A stretch of DNA of 64,000 bases from assembly GCF_900456775.1 (NCBI RefSeq), contig NZ_UAUL01000012.1:16001-80000 (forward strand), given 5' to 3'. Positions 43,572 through 53,359 of the stretch are shown one piece after another. The translations under genes and the position numbers were made by a program. Position 1 is the first letter of the stretch. Every line of letters starts with the position of its first letter. This DNA comes from Sarcina ventriculi (GTDB lineage: Bacteria; Bacillota; Clostridia; Clostridiales; Clostridiaceae). The notes beneath the pieces are model-generated. The model saw nothing but the letters and a program-made list of their open reading frames with translations. It searched no databases and was not told where the DNA came from.

Positions 43572-46500
43572 CTAATCCATATATTTAACCTCTTTATCTA
43601 TTCCAAAAAGATATAAATATCTCTCCTTAACCTTTTTACCTATCACTCTTTCCAATGTTTCTGTATACAAGTCTATTTGCACTTTATATTTATCTAAAAT
43701 TTCTTTTTCTTTCCCATTCTCAACATAATCAGTTTTATAATCTAATAAAACTATTCCATCATCCTCTTCAAAAAAACAGTCTATTATACCTTGAAGCCTT
43801 AACTTCTCATTATTAAAAATTTTATCAATTAAATCTTTCTCAATTCTCTTTACAGGAATTTCAGTTATAAAAGGAAGTTCTCTAAATACTTGTTTATTCT
43901 CTTTATAAGCTTTTAACAACCTTTGCCCCAGATTACTTTTAAAAAATTTCTGTATTTTAAAAATATTTATTGATTCTTCCTCATCTTTTGTTATAAGCCC
44001 TTTTTCAAACATATTCTTAATTTGCTCTTTTATTTCATTTAGCAAATTTACTTTATTTAAGTCCAATTTTTGCATAACAAAGTGCATAGCAGTCCCTTTT
44101 TCAGCTTTCGATAAACCTTTTTCTTCCATTATAAATTTAGGCTTCTTTCTATTTTTCTCTTCTGAAAAAAGATTTTCCGCTTGTGGTTCAAATATCTCTT
44201 CTTCAGCCCTTTTTATATCAGATACCGATATGTTTGATGGCACTGAACAAACATCCCTATATTTATATCTAAACTCTAATCTTTTTCTAATCCCCTCGTC
44301 CACTTCAAAATTACTATAATTTAAAGAAAGTATACTTATATTTTTTTTCTCAATAGAATCTTCAACATTTTCTGTACCAAAATCACTTTTTTTATGAAAA
44401 TTTATTTTCCAGCTTGATAAATCATCAGATATTTCTACAAATTCATTCTTTCCCTGTCTTAAAATATCTCCATCTTTATGTTTTATAAGTGCTGTCATAA
44501 TCCATTTTAAGTAACTTTTTTGCTTTAAAAGTTCACTAGGTATAACTTTGTTAAAACCTTTCACTCCTGCTTTATAACAAGTATCGATATCTTTTTGTAA
44601 ATTAGATGATGAACCTGTTATTATAAGTTTTTCCTTTGCCCTAGTTAAAGCAACATAAAGTATTCTCATCTCTTCAGATAATGTTTCTAATTCAAATTTT
44701 TTCTTTATAGCATATTTTTGTAAAGTTGTATACCGTATTCTCTTTTTGATATCTATACAATCTGCTCCAATCCCAAGCTCTTCATGAAATAACAAACTAT
44801 CATTAATATCCCTAAGATTAAACTGTTTTCCACAACCACTTAAGAATACGACAGGAAATTCTAATCCCTTACTCTTATGAATACTCATTATTCTAACTAC
44901 ATCTTCATTTTCTCCCAAAATTTTAGCTGTTCCCAAATCTCCCGAAGACTTTCTAAGCTTATTTATAAAATTTATAAAGTTAAATAATCCTTTAAAACTT
45001 GTTTGCTCATACTGCTTAGCCCTTTGAAAAAGTATCCTAAGATTTGCTTGACGCTGAATACCATTTACCATAGCCCCTACATATCCATAATAAGATGTAT
45101 CTGAGTATAAATACCATAAAAACTCATCAATTGGCATATATAAAGATTTTTCTCGCCAACTGCCTATCTTTTCAATAAAATATACACACTTATCTTTTAA
45201 ACTTTTATTTATTCTTTCATCATAAACATCTTCTGCAATATCTTTTACATTTAAATAAAAATAATTATCCCTATTTAAAATTCTAATATCCGCTAATTCT
45301 TCTGATGTAAAAGCAAATATTGGGCTCCTCATAGACGCAATTGTATAAATATCTTGCATTGGATTATCAATTATGTGCAAGAGCGACATTATTGTTCTAA
45401 TTTCAATAGTTTGAAAATACCCAGTATTTATATCTGCATAAACTGGAATACCTCCAAAGCTAAGCTCTTCAACTATTGTATCTGCCCAATTCTTTGTTGA
45501 TCTTAGAAGAATTACTATATCCTTATACGTTATCTTCCTATATCTATTTAAGTTTTTATCAAAAACCATAAAACACTTGCCATCACTTGGATTTATAAGT
45601 TCTTTTATTCTTTTTGCTATAATTCTAGCCTCTATAGCTACAGCACTTAAATCTTCTTCATTATCATTTTCTTTATCGTCTTCATCATTAATTTCATTTT
45701 TCCCATCTTCAAAATCACTTGATTTATCTAATATATGAAGTTCTAACGCTTCCGAAACTTCTATTTTATCTAAATCTATAAATTCATTATCTTGAAAATA
45801 TACATTATCTTTATTTATCTCATCATAACTTGCACCTAAATTCAAAGCCTCTTTATCCGTATAATCAAGTTCTCCAACTGTTTTACTCATAAGAGATTTA
45901 AATATAAAATTAACACCTTTTATAACTTCTTCTCTACTTCTAAAGTTTTTATAAAGCATTATTTTTCTATTTTTTTTATTATCTTCTTCAGAATATGAAT
46001 TATACTTTTCTAAAAAAAGCTCTGGTTTTGCCTGTCTAAATCTATATATGCTTTGTTTTACATCACCAACCATGAACACATTAGGATTATCTAAATCTTT
46101 TCTTGAAACCATACTTATTATTGTTTCTTGAACATTATTAGAATCTTGATATTCATCAACTAAAACTTCCTCAAACTTCTCTCTAAATTTTTGTGCTACA
46201 CTCGATGCATAAACTTCTCCATTTTCATCATTACATGTTAAAATCTTTAAACATAGATGTTCTAAATCATTAAAATCTAGTATTACTCTTTCCATCTTCT
46301 TTTTAACATATCTATCTGAAAACTCTATTACAAGTTCTGTTAATGATTTTATTATAGGATACATGTTTTTAATTCCATTTAAAGTTTCATCTAACGAAAC
46401 TGAAAACACTCCACCTTTTATTTGATTTATCTTTTTCTTAACATCATCCCTTAAAGATTTTACCTTTTTTTTATCTAATTCATCTCCAAGCCCTTTTTTA

Positions 46501-47363
46501 ACAGTTTTTATTCTATAAGCAAACTCGATATCTTTTATAGCTTTATAAATTTGCTCTAAATTTAAATTTAAAGAATTAATCGCATTTTCTATACCATTTA
46601 ATTCAGGTTTTAAAGTTAATAAATATGGAGCTAAATCACTATCCTCCTCACATATTTTTATAGCTTCATCTAAACCATTTTTAGCATTATTAAGATCTAA
46701 ATATAAACTTTCTTTTAAAACCTTATACCATGATGCTTTTTCTAACTCATCTAAAGAATTTATATTAAACTCTTGTGCTTTTTCTCTAAGCCACACACTA
46801 GGCCACGGTCCACTCATAGAAAAATTATAAAGCTTTAAAACTATCTCCTTTAGCCTTTCATCATCACGATTTGTACAATATGCTTCTATAAGATTTAAAA
46901 AGCCTTCATCTTCTTTATCATACTTATCTTCAAATAATTCTATTAAAACATCTTGCTTTATAAGGGTACATTCAGTCTCATCACCTATTCTAAATCCAGG
47001 ATCTAAATCTATAAGGTGAAAATTATTTTTTATAATATCTAAACAAAATGAATGAATAGTTGTTATATTTGATTTATTTAAAAGTGCCAATTGTCTTTGC
47101 AACATTTTAGAATCAGGCATTTCTTCTAGTTTTTTAGATATTGCATCTCCAATTCTTTCTCTCATCTCAGAAGCCGCCGCATTAGTAAATGTAACAACTA
47201 AAAGTTTATCTATATCAACAGGATTGTTATCATCTGTTATTATTTTTATAATTCTTTCAACCAAAACTGCTGTTTTGCCAGATCCAGCGGCAGCTGCTAC
47301 TAAAAGGTTCTTTCCCCTTGTTTCTATAGCTAATAATTGTTCATCTGTCCATTTAGTTTCCAT
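43572..47363 (-). CDS. addA: ATP-dependent helicase/nuclease subunit A
   Basis: A 1263-residue UvrD-type helicase-nuclease. Walker A AAAGSGKT is at 24-31, helicase motif II is in VLVDEYQDSN, motif VI is in ALTRAKEKL, and the RecB-type nuclease is at the C-terminus (LQGIIDCFFEEDDGIVLLDYKT). With AddB it processes double-strand breaks for recombination and degrades linear DNA until a Chi site. The ATG at 47363 overlaps the addB stop by 11 bp and has GGTGG/GAGG upstream; the longer GTG start is less likely. Confidence 0.95.
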   Translation of the reverse strand: METKWTDEQLLAIETRGKNLLVAAAAGSGKTAVLVERIIKIITDDNNPVDIDKLLVVTFTNAAASEMRERIGDAISKKLEEMPDSKMLQRQLALLNKSNITTIHSFCLDIIKNNFHLIDLDPGFRIGDETECTLIKQDVLIELFEDKYDKEDEGFLNLIEAYCTNRDDERLKEIVLKLYNFSMSGPWPSVWLREKAQEFNINSLDELEKASWYKVLKESLYLDLNNAKNGLDEAIKICEEDSDLAPYLLTLKPELNGIENAINSLNLNLEQIYKAIKDIEFAYRIKTVKKGLGDELDKKKVKSLRDDVKKKINQIKGGVFSVSLDETLNGIKNMYPIIKSLTELVIEFSDRYVKKKMERVILDFNDLEHLCLKILTCNDENGEVYASSVAQKFREKFEEVLVDEYQDSNNVQETIISMVSRKDLDNPNVFMVGDVKQSIYRFRQAKPELFLEKYNSYSEEDNKKNRKIMLYKNFRSREEVIKGVNFIFKSLMSKTVGELDYTDKEALNLGASYDEINKDNVYFQDNEFIDLDKIEVSEALELHILDKSSDFEDGKNEINDEDDKENDNEEDLSAVAIEARIIAKRIKELINPSDGKCFMVFDKNLNRYRKITYKDIVILLRSTKNWADTIVEELSFGGIPVYADINTGYFQTIEIRTIMSLLHIIDNPMQDIYTIASMRSPIFAFTSEELADIRILNRDNYFYLNVKDIAEDVYDERINKSLKDKCVYFIEKIGSWREKSLYMPIDEFLWYLYSDTSYYGYVGAMVNGIQRQANLRILFQRAKQYEQTSFKGLFNFINFINKLRKSSGDLGTAKILGENEDVVRIMSIHKSKGLEFPVVFLSGCGKQFNLRDINDSLLFHEELGIGADCIDIKKRIRYTTLQKYAIKKKFELETLSEEMRILYVALTRAKEKLIITGSSSNLQKDIDTCYKAGVKGFNKVIPSELLKQKSYLKWIMTALIKHKDGDILRQGKNEFVEISDDLSSWKINFHKKSDFGTENVEDSIEKKNISILSLNYSNFEVDEGIRKRLEFRYKYRDVCSVPSNISVSDIKRAEEEIFEPQAENLFSEEKNRKKPKFIMEEKGLSKAEKGTAMHFVMQKLDLNKVNLLNEIKEQIKNMFEKGLITKDEEESINIFKIQKFFKSNLGQRLLKAYKENKQVFRELPFITEIPVKRIEKDLIDKIFNNEKLRLQGIIDCFFEEDDGIVLLDYKTDYVENGKEKEILDKYKVQIDLYTETLERVIGKKVKERYLYLFGIDKEVKYMD

Positions 47364-50300
47364 CTTCCTCACCACCTAAATCTATTCCTGTTTTTTCACT
47401 CATATCATTCCAAAGTTTTTTCTTGTTTACATTATGAATAATATTATACTTATTATCTTTTAAACTAATATCAAACTGACATATATGAGAGTAATCACAA
47501 TATTCGCAAACTGCCATATCTTTATCCTTACATGGCTTTATATCTATATTGCCACTTATCATTAAATCACAAATCTCTAATATTTTTTTGTTTACATACT
47601 CTCTTAAAATATCAAATTGCTTCATTGTTATCATTGAATCTTGTTTTCCTAGTTCTTCACCTTTATTCATTCTAGCTGGAATTATCATAGAATATTCTCC
47701 GCTCTCTAATTCATTATCCATAGCCTTAACTATTTTTATATCTTTAAGAAGCAATCCATCCATTTTTAGCTCTTTTAATACCTCAATGCTTATTTCATCA
47801 TCTTTTAGCTTTTTATCTGATTTAATTATAGGATCATCTAACTTAAAATAAAAAATAGCCCCTGGACAAGCTTGTTTATTAATTATTTCCTTAGAATTTT
47901 TAATGAGAGCGTCTAAATAAACTAAAAGTTGAATTTGAAGCCCATTATAAAATTTATTTAAATCAAATTTTTTATTTCCAGACTTATAATCTATTATCCT
48001 TAAATACGTATTTCCATCTAACTCCAAACTATCAATTCTATCTATTCTTCCTTTTAAAAATACTTCTTCTCCTGATGGAAGATTTAACTTTATAGGATTC
48101 GAATCTTTATAATCACCAAAAGAAAATTCATTTTTAAACACTTGAAATTCGCTTCTTTTCATATGTTCTGATATTATAGTAACTGATTTTGTAAGAATTC
48201 TTTTAAATCTATCTGTAAAATATTTATACCTTTTTGAACTATTTAAAATAGATTTTTCATTATTCTTAATCTCTCTATCAACTAATTCTTCTATAATTTC
48301 TCTACATTTTTCTTGATTTAAATCACTCCACTTTATTCTTCTTTTTTTAACCTCTTCAGTAAATTCATCTAATATTTCATGCATAAAGCTTCCAAGGTCT
48401 GGTGCGCTAAGTTCATAAATTTTCCTATCCCTAGCTCTTAAACCATATTGAACATAATAGCCAAAAGGGCATTCTGAGTATTTCTCAAGTCTTGAAACAC
48501 TTAAATTTAACCTATTTCCACCATCACTATAAATCTCTTTTATCTTTTCTCTAGAAATATTTTCTGTTAAATTAGAATAATTTAATCCTTTAAATATAGC
48601 ATCTGATTTATTTTTTCCATTATTATTTAAAAACCACGCATAAACACTTCTCCAATAATCCTCAACACTTTTATTATCAAAATCATCTCTAACAACTTTT
48701 ATAAGTTCATTAAATGTTGGTTTTGGTGCAGAAACTTTAAAATATTTATCACCATTATTTATTAACTTAAAATTTTCACTCTCCTCCTTTAATTTAGGGA
48801 ATATTTTCCTTACCTTGTGAATTATAATTGACGGTCTTAAAGATTTGCCTTCAAAATCTGCCAATGGATAAGTTAAAACCAAATAATCTTCGGCTATAGT
48901 AAGCGCTGTATACACTAAAAATTGTTCCTCAAAAATTTTTGTTTTAGTATCTGATGCAAGTTCTATTCCTTTTTCTTTTAAAGTTAATCTATCTAAATCT
49001 GACAATATACCTTCCTCACTATTGTTAGATGGAAGAACTCCATCATTAAACCCAACTATATATAACGCCTTAGCACCTTTACTTTTTACTCTTGTTATAT
49101 CCCCGATAGTAACTTGATCTAAAGCTACTGGAATTAATCCCATTTCATATTTAGAAAGCCCAACATTTAATATCTTCATAAACTCTTGAAGCTCTACATC
49201 TTCATTACCTAATAAATCTACAATTTGTTCTAAAACTTCAATTAATATATCTACAACTTGAGAATATTCCTTTGCTTTTTTAGGAATATCATTATCTTCA
49301 AAATATTTTACATAAGAATCTATTTTATCAAAAACCTTTATATCCTCTTCTAAAAACTCATACAAAGCTACTGCATGCTCTTTTAATTTTTTAATCCCTT
49401 TAGTTTTTTTATAAAATCTATTTAAAGGTTCCCTAACTTTATTCTTAATTTCATTGATTTCAAGCAATCTTTTTTTATCATCATCTGATATACTATCTTT
49501 TCTAAAAATAACATTAGATAAATACTCCCAAGATTCTTCCTTCCACCTATCACCTCTTATTCCATTACCTAATACATAATTTTCTAGTTTATCAATATCA
49601 TCTGTATCTATTTCCACTAATCCACTTTTTAAATACCTAAACACACTTTCATAATTCCAATTTTTAGTTATTATGTCTACAGCAGAATTTAATAAAATAA
49701 TAAGAGGATTGCTAGCCACATCCATTTTTTTATCTATATAATACGGAATTTCATATTCATTAAAAATTACAGAACTAATTTTTTCATAAGCATCTATTTG
49801 TCTACAAACTACTGAAATATCCTTAAATCTATATCCTTTATCACGAACAAGCCTTAAAATATCTTTAGCTATAAATTCCATCTCATCATAACTATTATTT
49901 GCTCTATAAAGCCTTACCCGCTCATTATCACTATCATAACGTTCAAAAGGATAAGCATAAATATTCTTCTCTATAGCCTGTAATTCTTTCCTATTAACAA
50001 ATCTATAAGGAACATCTTTATTTAAATCTACATATCCATTAAACTTAATATTGTTTTCCTCTAAAACTTTTAAGAGCTTTCTCTCTGTGCTTTTAGTTGT
50101 TGTAAACAAATCACTATCTAATGCCTTAGAATTTATATTGTCCATAGATAAAGTTATGTTTACATTTTTAGCTTTCTTTAAAAGCTTAGTTATTATCTCC
50201 AATTGTATAGGAGTAAATGTAGTAAATTCATCAATAAAAATCTCTGCTCCATCATATATAGAACAATCATTTAATTTTTCATTCAACAAACTTAGCCTAT

Positions 50301-50826
50301 CTTCTCCATCAATATGACCTTTATGAAGTTTATCATTAAAACAATTAAATAAAACACTTAAATCCTTTAACTTATTGTGCAAATCTTCATCATCTATATC
50401 TTTTAATACATTTTCTAAAATTGAATTATCAACATTATATTTTTTAAATTCTGTTATAGTTTTTGATAAAACATCTATAAATCCTTGTTTTTTTGAAGCA
50501 GTAGCAAAAGTAGCTAACTCTTTTCCTAATTCCTCTAAAACTTTATAAATTAGCATACTAGTTCCAGCATCACTTATCAAAGATTTATCACTACCACCAC
50601 AACTATTAAAAACTTTGTAAGCAAGTCTTTTAAAACTCAACACTTCAGCTTTTAAAACATATTTTTCTCCGATTTCTTCAAGCATCCTATTTTCAGTTTG
50701 AAAAGTAAATTGTTCTGGAACTATTAAAACTAACTTATTACTATTTTCAATCTTATTTTTTATTTGTCTTATACAAAATTTACTCTTTCCAGTACCTGCT
50801 CTGCCATATATAATTTTTAAAGCCAT
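47353..50826 (-). CDS. addB: ATP-dependent helicase/nuclease subunit B
   Basis: The 1157-residue protein begins with Walker A GRAGTGKSKFC (about 8-18) and has the inactive-helicase architecture of AddB. Its C-terminal nuclease domain has GRIDRIDSL and IIDYKSGNKKF, with the 4Fe-4S cysteines in CPFGYYVQYG and CEYCDYSHIC. It recognises Chi and cuts the complementary strand in the AddAB complex. GGAGG precedes the ATG. The gene overlaps addA, so the two form an operon. Confidence 0.95.
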   Translation of the reverse strand: MALKIIYGRAGTGKSKFCIRQIKNKIENSNKLVLIVPEQFTFQTENRMLEEIGEKYVLKAEVLSFKRLAYKVFNSCGGSDKSLISDAGTSMLIYKVLEELGKELATFATASKKQGFIDVLSKTITEFKKYNVDNSILENVLKDIDDEDLHNKLKDLSVLFNCFNDKLHKGHIDGEDRLSLLNEKLNDCSIYDGAEIFIDEFTTFTPIQLEIITKLLKKAKNVNITLSMDNINSKALDSDLFTTTKSTERKLLKVLEENNIKFNGYVDLNKDVPYRFVNRKELQAIEKNIYAYPFERYDSDNERVRLYRANNSYDEMEFIAKDILRLVRDKGYRFKDISVVCRQIDAYEKISSVIFNEYEIPYYIDKKMDVASNPLIILLNSAVDIITKNWNYESVFRYLKSGLVEIDTDDIDKLENYVLGNGIRGDRWKEESWEYLSNVIFRKDSISDDDKKRLLEINEIKNKVREPLNRFYKKTKGIKKLKEHAVALYEFLEEDIKVFDKIDSYVKYFEDNDIPKKAKEYSQVVDILIEVLEQIVDLLGNEDVELQEFMKILNVGLSKYEMGLIPVALDQVTIGDITRVKSKGAKALYIVGFNDGVLPSNNSEEGILSDLDRLTLKEKGIELASDTKTKIFEEQFLVYTALTIAEDYLVLTYPLADFEGKSLRPSIIIHKVRKIFPKLKEESENFKLINNGDKYFKVSAPKPTFNELIKVVRDDFDNKSVEDYWRSVYAWFLNNNGKNKSDAIFKGLNYSNLTENISREKIKEIYSDGGNRLNLSVSRLEKYSECPFGYYVQYGLRARDRKIYELSAPDLGSFMHEILDEFTEEVKKRRIKWSDLNQEKCREIIEELVDREIKNNEKSILNSSKRYKYFTDRFKRILTKSVTIISEHMKRSEFQVFKNEFSFGDYKDSNPIKLNLPSGEEVFLKGRIDRIDSLELDGNTYLRIIDYKSGNKKFDLNKFYNGLQIQLLVYLDALIKNSKEIINKQACPGAIFYFKLDDPIIKSDKKLKDDEISIEVLKELKMDGLLLKDIKIVKAMDNELESGEYSMIIPARMNKGEELGKQDSMITMKQFDILREYVNKKILEICDLMISGNIDIKPCKDKDMAVCEYCDYSHICQFDISLKDNKYNIIHNVNKKKLWNDMSEKTGIDLGGEEDGN

Positions 50827-50856
50827 TAATTTACCTCCTAAAATTTATATTATATT

Positions 50857-50884
50857 TTGTAAATTAAATTATTTAGTGTATAAT
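50857..50884 (+). promoter_or_regulatory. Sigma-A-type promoter for the 48-residue membrane gene
   Basis: TTGTAA (50857-50862) and TATAAT (50879-50884) lie 16 bp apart and point to the small gene at 50928. The promoter is in the gap upstream of addB. Confidence 0.55.
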
Positions 50885-50927
50885 ATCTCTATATTTGTTA
50901 AATAAAAATTATTAAGGGGGAATTAGT

Positions 50928-51074
50928 TTGATTTTTTTATACGATATGTTTATATTGTTGATAATTTTGTTAATAACTTTCTTTATTTTAAAGTTTTTTG
51001 TGGATAAATCTATGAAAAATTTATTAGAAAAAGTTTTAAAAGAAGATAAGAATAAAAATAATCCACAGATTTAA
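50928..51074 (+). CDS. Small single-pass membrane protein
   Basis: A 48-codon frame starts at TTG 50928, 6 bp after AAGGGGG. The product has an N-terminal membrane segment of about 20 residues (FILLIILLITFFILKFF) and a charged Lys/Glu tail (KNLLEKVLKEDKNK). A promoter with TATAAT lies upstream. It is divergent from addB. No family is recognised. The clear RBS, promoter and sensible topology support coding, but the small size leaves doubt. Confidence 0.55.
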   Translation: MIFLYDMFILLIILLITFFILKFFVDKSMKNLLEKVLKEDKNKNNPQI

Positions 51075-51208
51075 AAAAATATGTTTATAATTTTTAAATT
51101 TTAAACTTAAATATATAAAACAATTTTAATTACTATAATATGAATTATCTTTAGATCAAAATATAAGAAAAATTTCTTATTATAATATAATTATTTTTAG
51201 ACAACAAA

Positions 51209-51236
51209 AAATACCCAGTACAATTACTAGGTATTT
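51209..51236 (-). terminator. Terminator after the first tRNA-Ser pair
   Basis: The stem AAATACC/GGTATTT with an inner AGTA/TACT pairing is followed on the minus strand by a T-run. It is directly downstream of tRNA-Ser(GCT) copy 1. Confidence 0.75.
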
Positions 51237-51327
51237 TGGCGGAGAATCCGGGATTTGAACCCGGGCGCCAGTTGCCCGACCTACGCCCTTAGCAGGGGCG
51301 CCTCTTCAGCCACTTGAGTAATTCTCC
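51237..51327 (-). tRNA. tRNA-Ser (anticodon GCT), copy 1
   Basis: A 91-nt class II tRNA with GGAGAAT/ATTCTCC acceptor, anticodon loop CTGCTAA, long variable arm, GTTCAAATC T-loop and encoded CCA. It decodes AGC and AGU. Confidence 0.96.
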
Positions 51328-51363
51328 ATGCCCTACAATATAAATTTATTTTATACTTATAAA

Positions 51364-51454
51364 TGGCGGAGAGAGTGGGATTCGAACCCACGGTACGCTC
51401 ACACGCACGCCGGTTTTCAAGACCGGTGCCTTAAACCAACTCGACCATCTCTCC
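51364..51454 (-). tRNA. tRNA-Ser (anticodon TGA), copy 1
   Basis: A 91-nt class II tRNA with GGAGAGA/TCTCTCC acceptor, anticodon loop CTTGAAA, long variable arm and encoded CCA. It decodes UCA and other UCN codons. It precedes tRNA-Ser(GCT) copy 1 by 36 bp in the same transcript direction. Confidence 0.96.
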
Positions 51455-51581
51455 GTGTCATCACAAAAAATATTATATCAATTCTATAAATTTATGTCAA
51501 TATATTTTATAAAAATTTTTATCAAAATAATATATAACTCTCTCTAAAAATAATCAAACATTATACTAAATAAAAAATTTA

Positions 51582-51612
51582 AAGACACCTAATAACTAAT
51601 AATTAGATGTCT
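51582..51612 (-). terminator. Terminator after the second tRNA-Ser pair
   Basis: The stem AAGACA-CCTAAT/ATTAGATGTCTT is followed on the minus strand by T-rich sequence. It abuts the CCA end of tRNA-Ser(GCT) copy 2. Confidence 0.65.
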
Positions 51613-51703
51613 TGGCGGAGAATCCGGGATTTGAACCCGGGCGCCAGTTGCCCGACCTACGCCCTTAGCAGGGGCGCCTCTTCAGCCACTTGAGTAATTC
51701 TCC
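51613..51703 (-). tRNA. tRNA-Ser (anticodon GCT), copy 2
   Basis: It appears identical across its length to the copy at 51237-51327, with the same anticodon loop CTGCTAA and encoded CCA. It is part of a tandem duplication with a unit of about 375 bp. Confidence 0.96.
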
Positions 51704-51736
51704 AAAATATTCCATTTTATTTTTTTATAAAAAAAA

Positions 51737-51827
51737 TGGCGGAGAGAGTGGGATTCGAACCCACGGTACGCTCACACGCACGCCGGTTTTCAAGACCGGT
51801 GCCTTAAACCAACTCGACCATCTCTCC
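51737..51827 (-). tRNA. tRNA-Ser (anticodon TGA), copy 2
   Basis: It appears identical to the copy at 51364-51454. The spacer to tRNA-Ser(GCT) copy 2 (33 bp) differs from that of copy 1 (36 bp), so the spacers have diverged while the tRNAs have not. Confidence 0.96.
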
Positions 51828-51920
51828 GCGTTATTACAAAATTAATTATATCAACATGATAAACTTATGTCAATATCTTTTTATTAAAAAGCTTAAAATA
51901 CTATATTTAATAATAAAAAT

Positions 51921-52013
51921 AGCTATGTTTTAATTTATTTTAACTTTAAATAAATATACCCATTAATTTAATAACTAAGCTTATTTAAAATAAACAATAT
52001 TTAAAACATAGCT
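51921..52013 (-). terminator. Long structured 3' element behind panD
   Basis: The 13-nt arms AGCTATGTTTTAA (51921-51933) and TTAAAACATAGCT (52001-52013) pair perfectly. A second 10-bp helix pairs 51934-51943 with 51985-51994, leaving a 6-nt bulge. T-rich sequence follows on the minus strand. It probably terminates the pan operon, in an unusually large form. Confidence 0.5.
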
Positions 52014-52025
52014 TTAATATTTATA

Positions 52026-52427
52026 TTAATCTTCTAACATTTTATCTGAAAGTAAACCATGTTTTTCGTAATTAGTTACTCTCTTTATTTTATTATCATC
52101 ATCAACAAAAACTACACTTGGTTTATGTTCTTTAGCTTCATTTCTATCCATTTCACAGTAACACATTATAATAACTTTATCCCCAGTTGAAACACATCTA
52201 GCAGCTGCCCCATTTAAACAAATCATTCCAGAGCCTCTCTCTCCAGCTATTGTATATGTTTCAAATCTATTTCCGTTATTAACATCAACTATTTGAACTT
52301 TTTCATATTCTAATATTCCTGATGCATCTAATAAATCTTCATCAACAGTTATACTTCCCACATAGTCAAGTTCAGCTTGTACAACTGTAGCTCTGTGAAT
52401 CTTTCCTTTTAACATTGTTAGTTGCAT
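52026..52427 (-). CDS. panD: Aspartate 1-decarboxylase
   Basis: The 133-residue pyruvoyl enzyme makes beta-alanine for pantothenate. The proenzyme self-cleaves at G-S in [15 protein letters not shown] (about residues 24-25), forming the pyruvoyl group. Conserved [15 protein letters not shown] is present. AAGGAGAA precedes the ATG. It is the last gene of panG-panB-panC-panD. Confidence 0.96.
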   Translation of the reverse strand: MQLTMLKGKIHRATVVQAELDYVGSITVDEDLLDASGILEYEKVQIVDVNNGNRFETYTIAGERGSGMICLNGAAARCVSTGDKVIIMCYCEMDRNEAKEHKPSVVFVDDDNKIKRVTNYEKHGLLSDKMLED

Positions 52428-52491
52428 AATATTTCTCCTTTATTGTATCTAACTTAGTATAATTAACATAACTATTATAACTAATAAAACA

Positions 52492-53337
52492 CTATATGTT
52501 AAATGTAAAATTATCTATAAGTCTTGTTTTTCCAATATAAACTGCAATAGAAACTAGAACTGATTTCTCTATTGTCTTAACTGGTTTCATTGATAACGAA
52601 TCAACGACCTCTATATAATCTATTTTAGCTAAAGGTTCTTTCTTAATACTGTTTGAAATTATATCTATAACAACACTTGAATTTCTTTCTCCACTATTTA
52701 TAGCATCTTTTGCTAAATTTAATGATTGACTTAAAATTAAAGCTGCTTGTCTTTCTTCTTTTGAAAGATAAGTATTCCTAGAACTTTTTGCAAGTCCATC
52801 TTCTTCTCTTATAATAGGACATCCTATTATTTCTATATCAATATTTAAATCTCTTACAAATCTTCTTATTATAGCTAATTGCTGTGCATCTTTCTCTCCA
52901 AAATATGCTCTATCAGGATTAACTATATTAAATAGTTTTGTTACAACTGTACAAACTCCTCTAAAATGAATTGGTCTACTTTTTCCACATAATTCATCAC
53001 TCAATCCATTTATATCAACATATGAAGAGAAATCTTCAAAATACATTTCTTCTTTCTCTGGATGGAATATTAAATTAGCCCCTGCATTTTCACAAAGCTT
53101 AGAATCTCTTTCTAAATCTCTTGGATATTTGTCTAAGTCTTCTGTTGGACCAAACTGCATAGGATTTACAAATATACTAACGACAACTCTATCATTATCC
53201 TTTACAGCTTTTTTTATTAAACTTTCATGTCCCTCATGCAAATAACCCATAGTTGGTACAAATCCAACACTTAGCCCTTGAGCCTTCCATTCTTTTACTG
53301 CATCTCTTACTTCTTTTACGCTTTTTACAACTCTCAT
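52492..53337 (-). CDS. panC: Pantothenate synthetase
   Basis: The 281-residue protein joins pantoate and beta-alanine with ATP. It has PTMGYLHEGHESLI (HIGH-like nucleotide motif, about residues 29-42), VSIFVNPMQFGPTEDLDKYPR, YFGEKDAQQLAIIRR and a KSSRNTYLS motif (KMSKS equivalent). It is cotranscribed with panB (22-bp gap). Confidence 0.96.
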   Translation of the reverse strand: MRVVKSVKEVRDAVKEWKAQGLSVGFVPTMGYLHEGHESLIKKAVKDNDRVVVSIFVNPMQFGPTEDLDKYPRDLERDSKLCENAGANLIFHPEKEEMYFEDFSSYVDINGLSDELCGKSRPIHFRGVCTVVTKLFNIVNPDRAYFGEKDAQQLAIIRRFVRDLNIDIEIIGCPIIREEDGLAKSSRNTYLSKEERQAALILSQSLNLAKDAINSGERNSSVVIDIISNSIKKEPLAKIDYIEVVDSLSMKPVKTIEKSVLVSIAVYIGKTRLIDNFTFNI

Positions 53338-53359
53338 TTTGAACTTCTCCTATTGTATA

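Noticed and set aside
51209..51827. The tRNA-Ser repeat as an assembly artefact or mobile-element attachment duplication
   Set aside because: The spacers and terminators of the two units differ, and no integrase or transposase gene is near.
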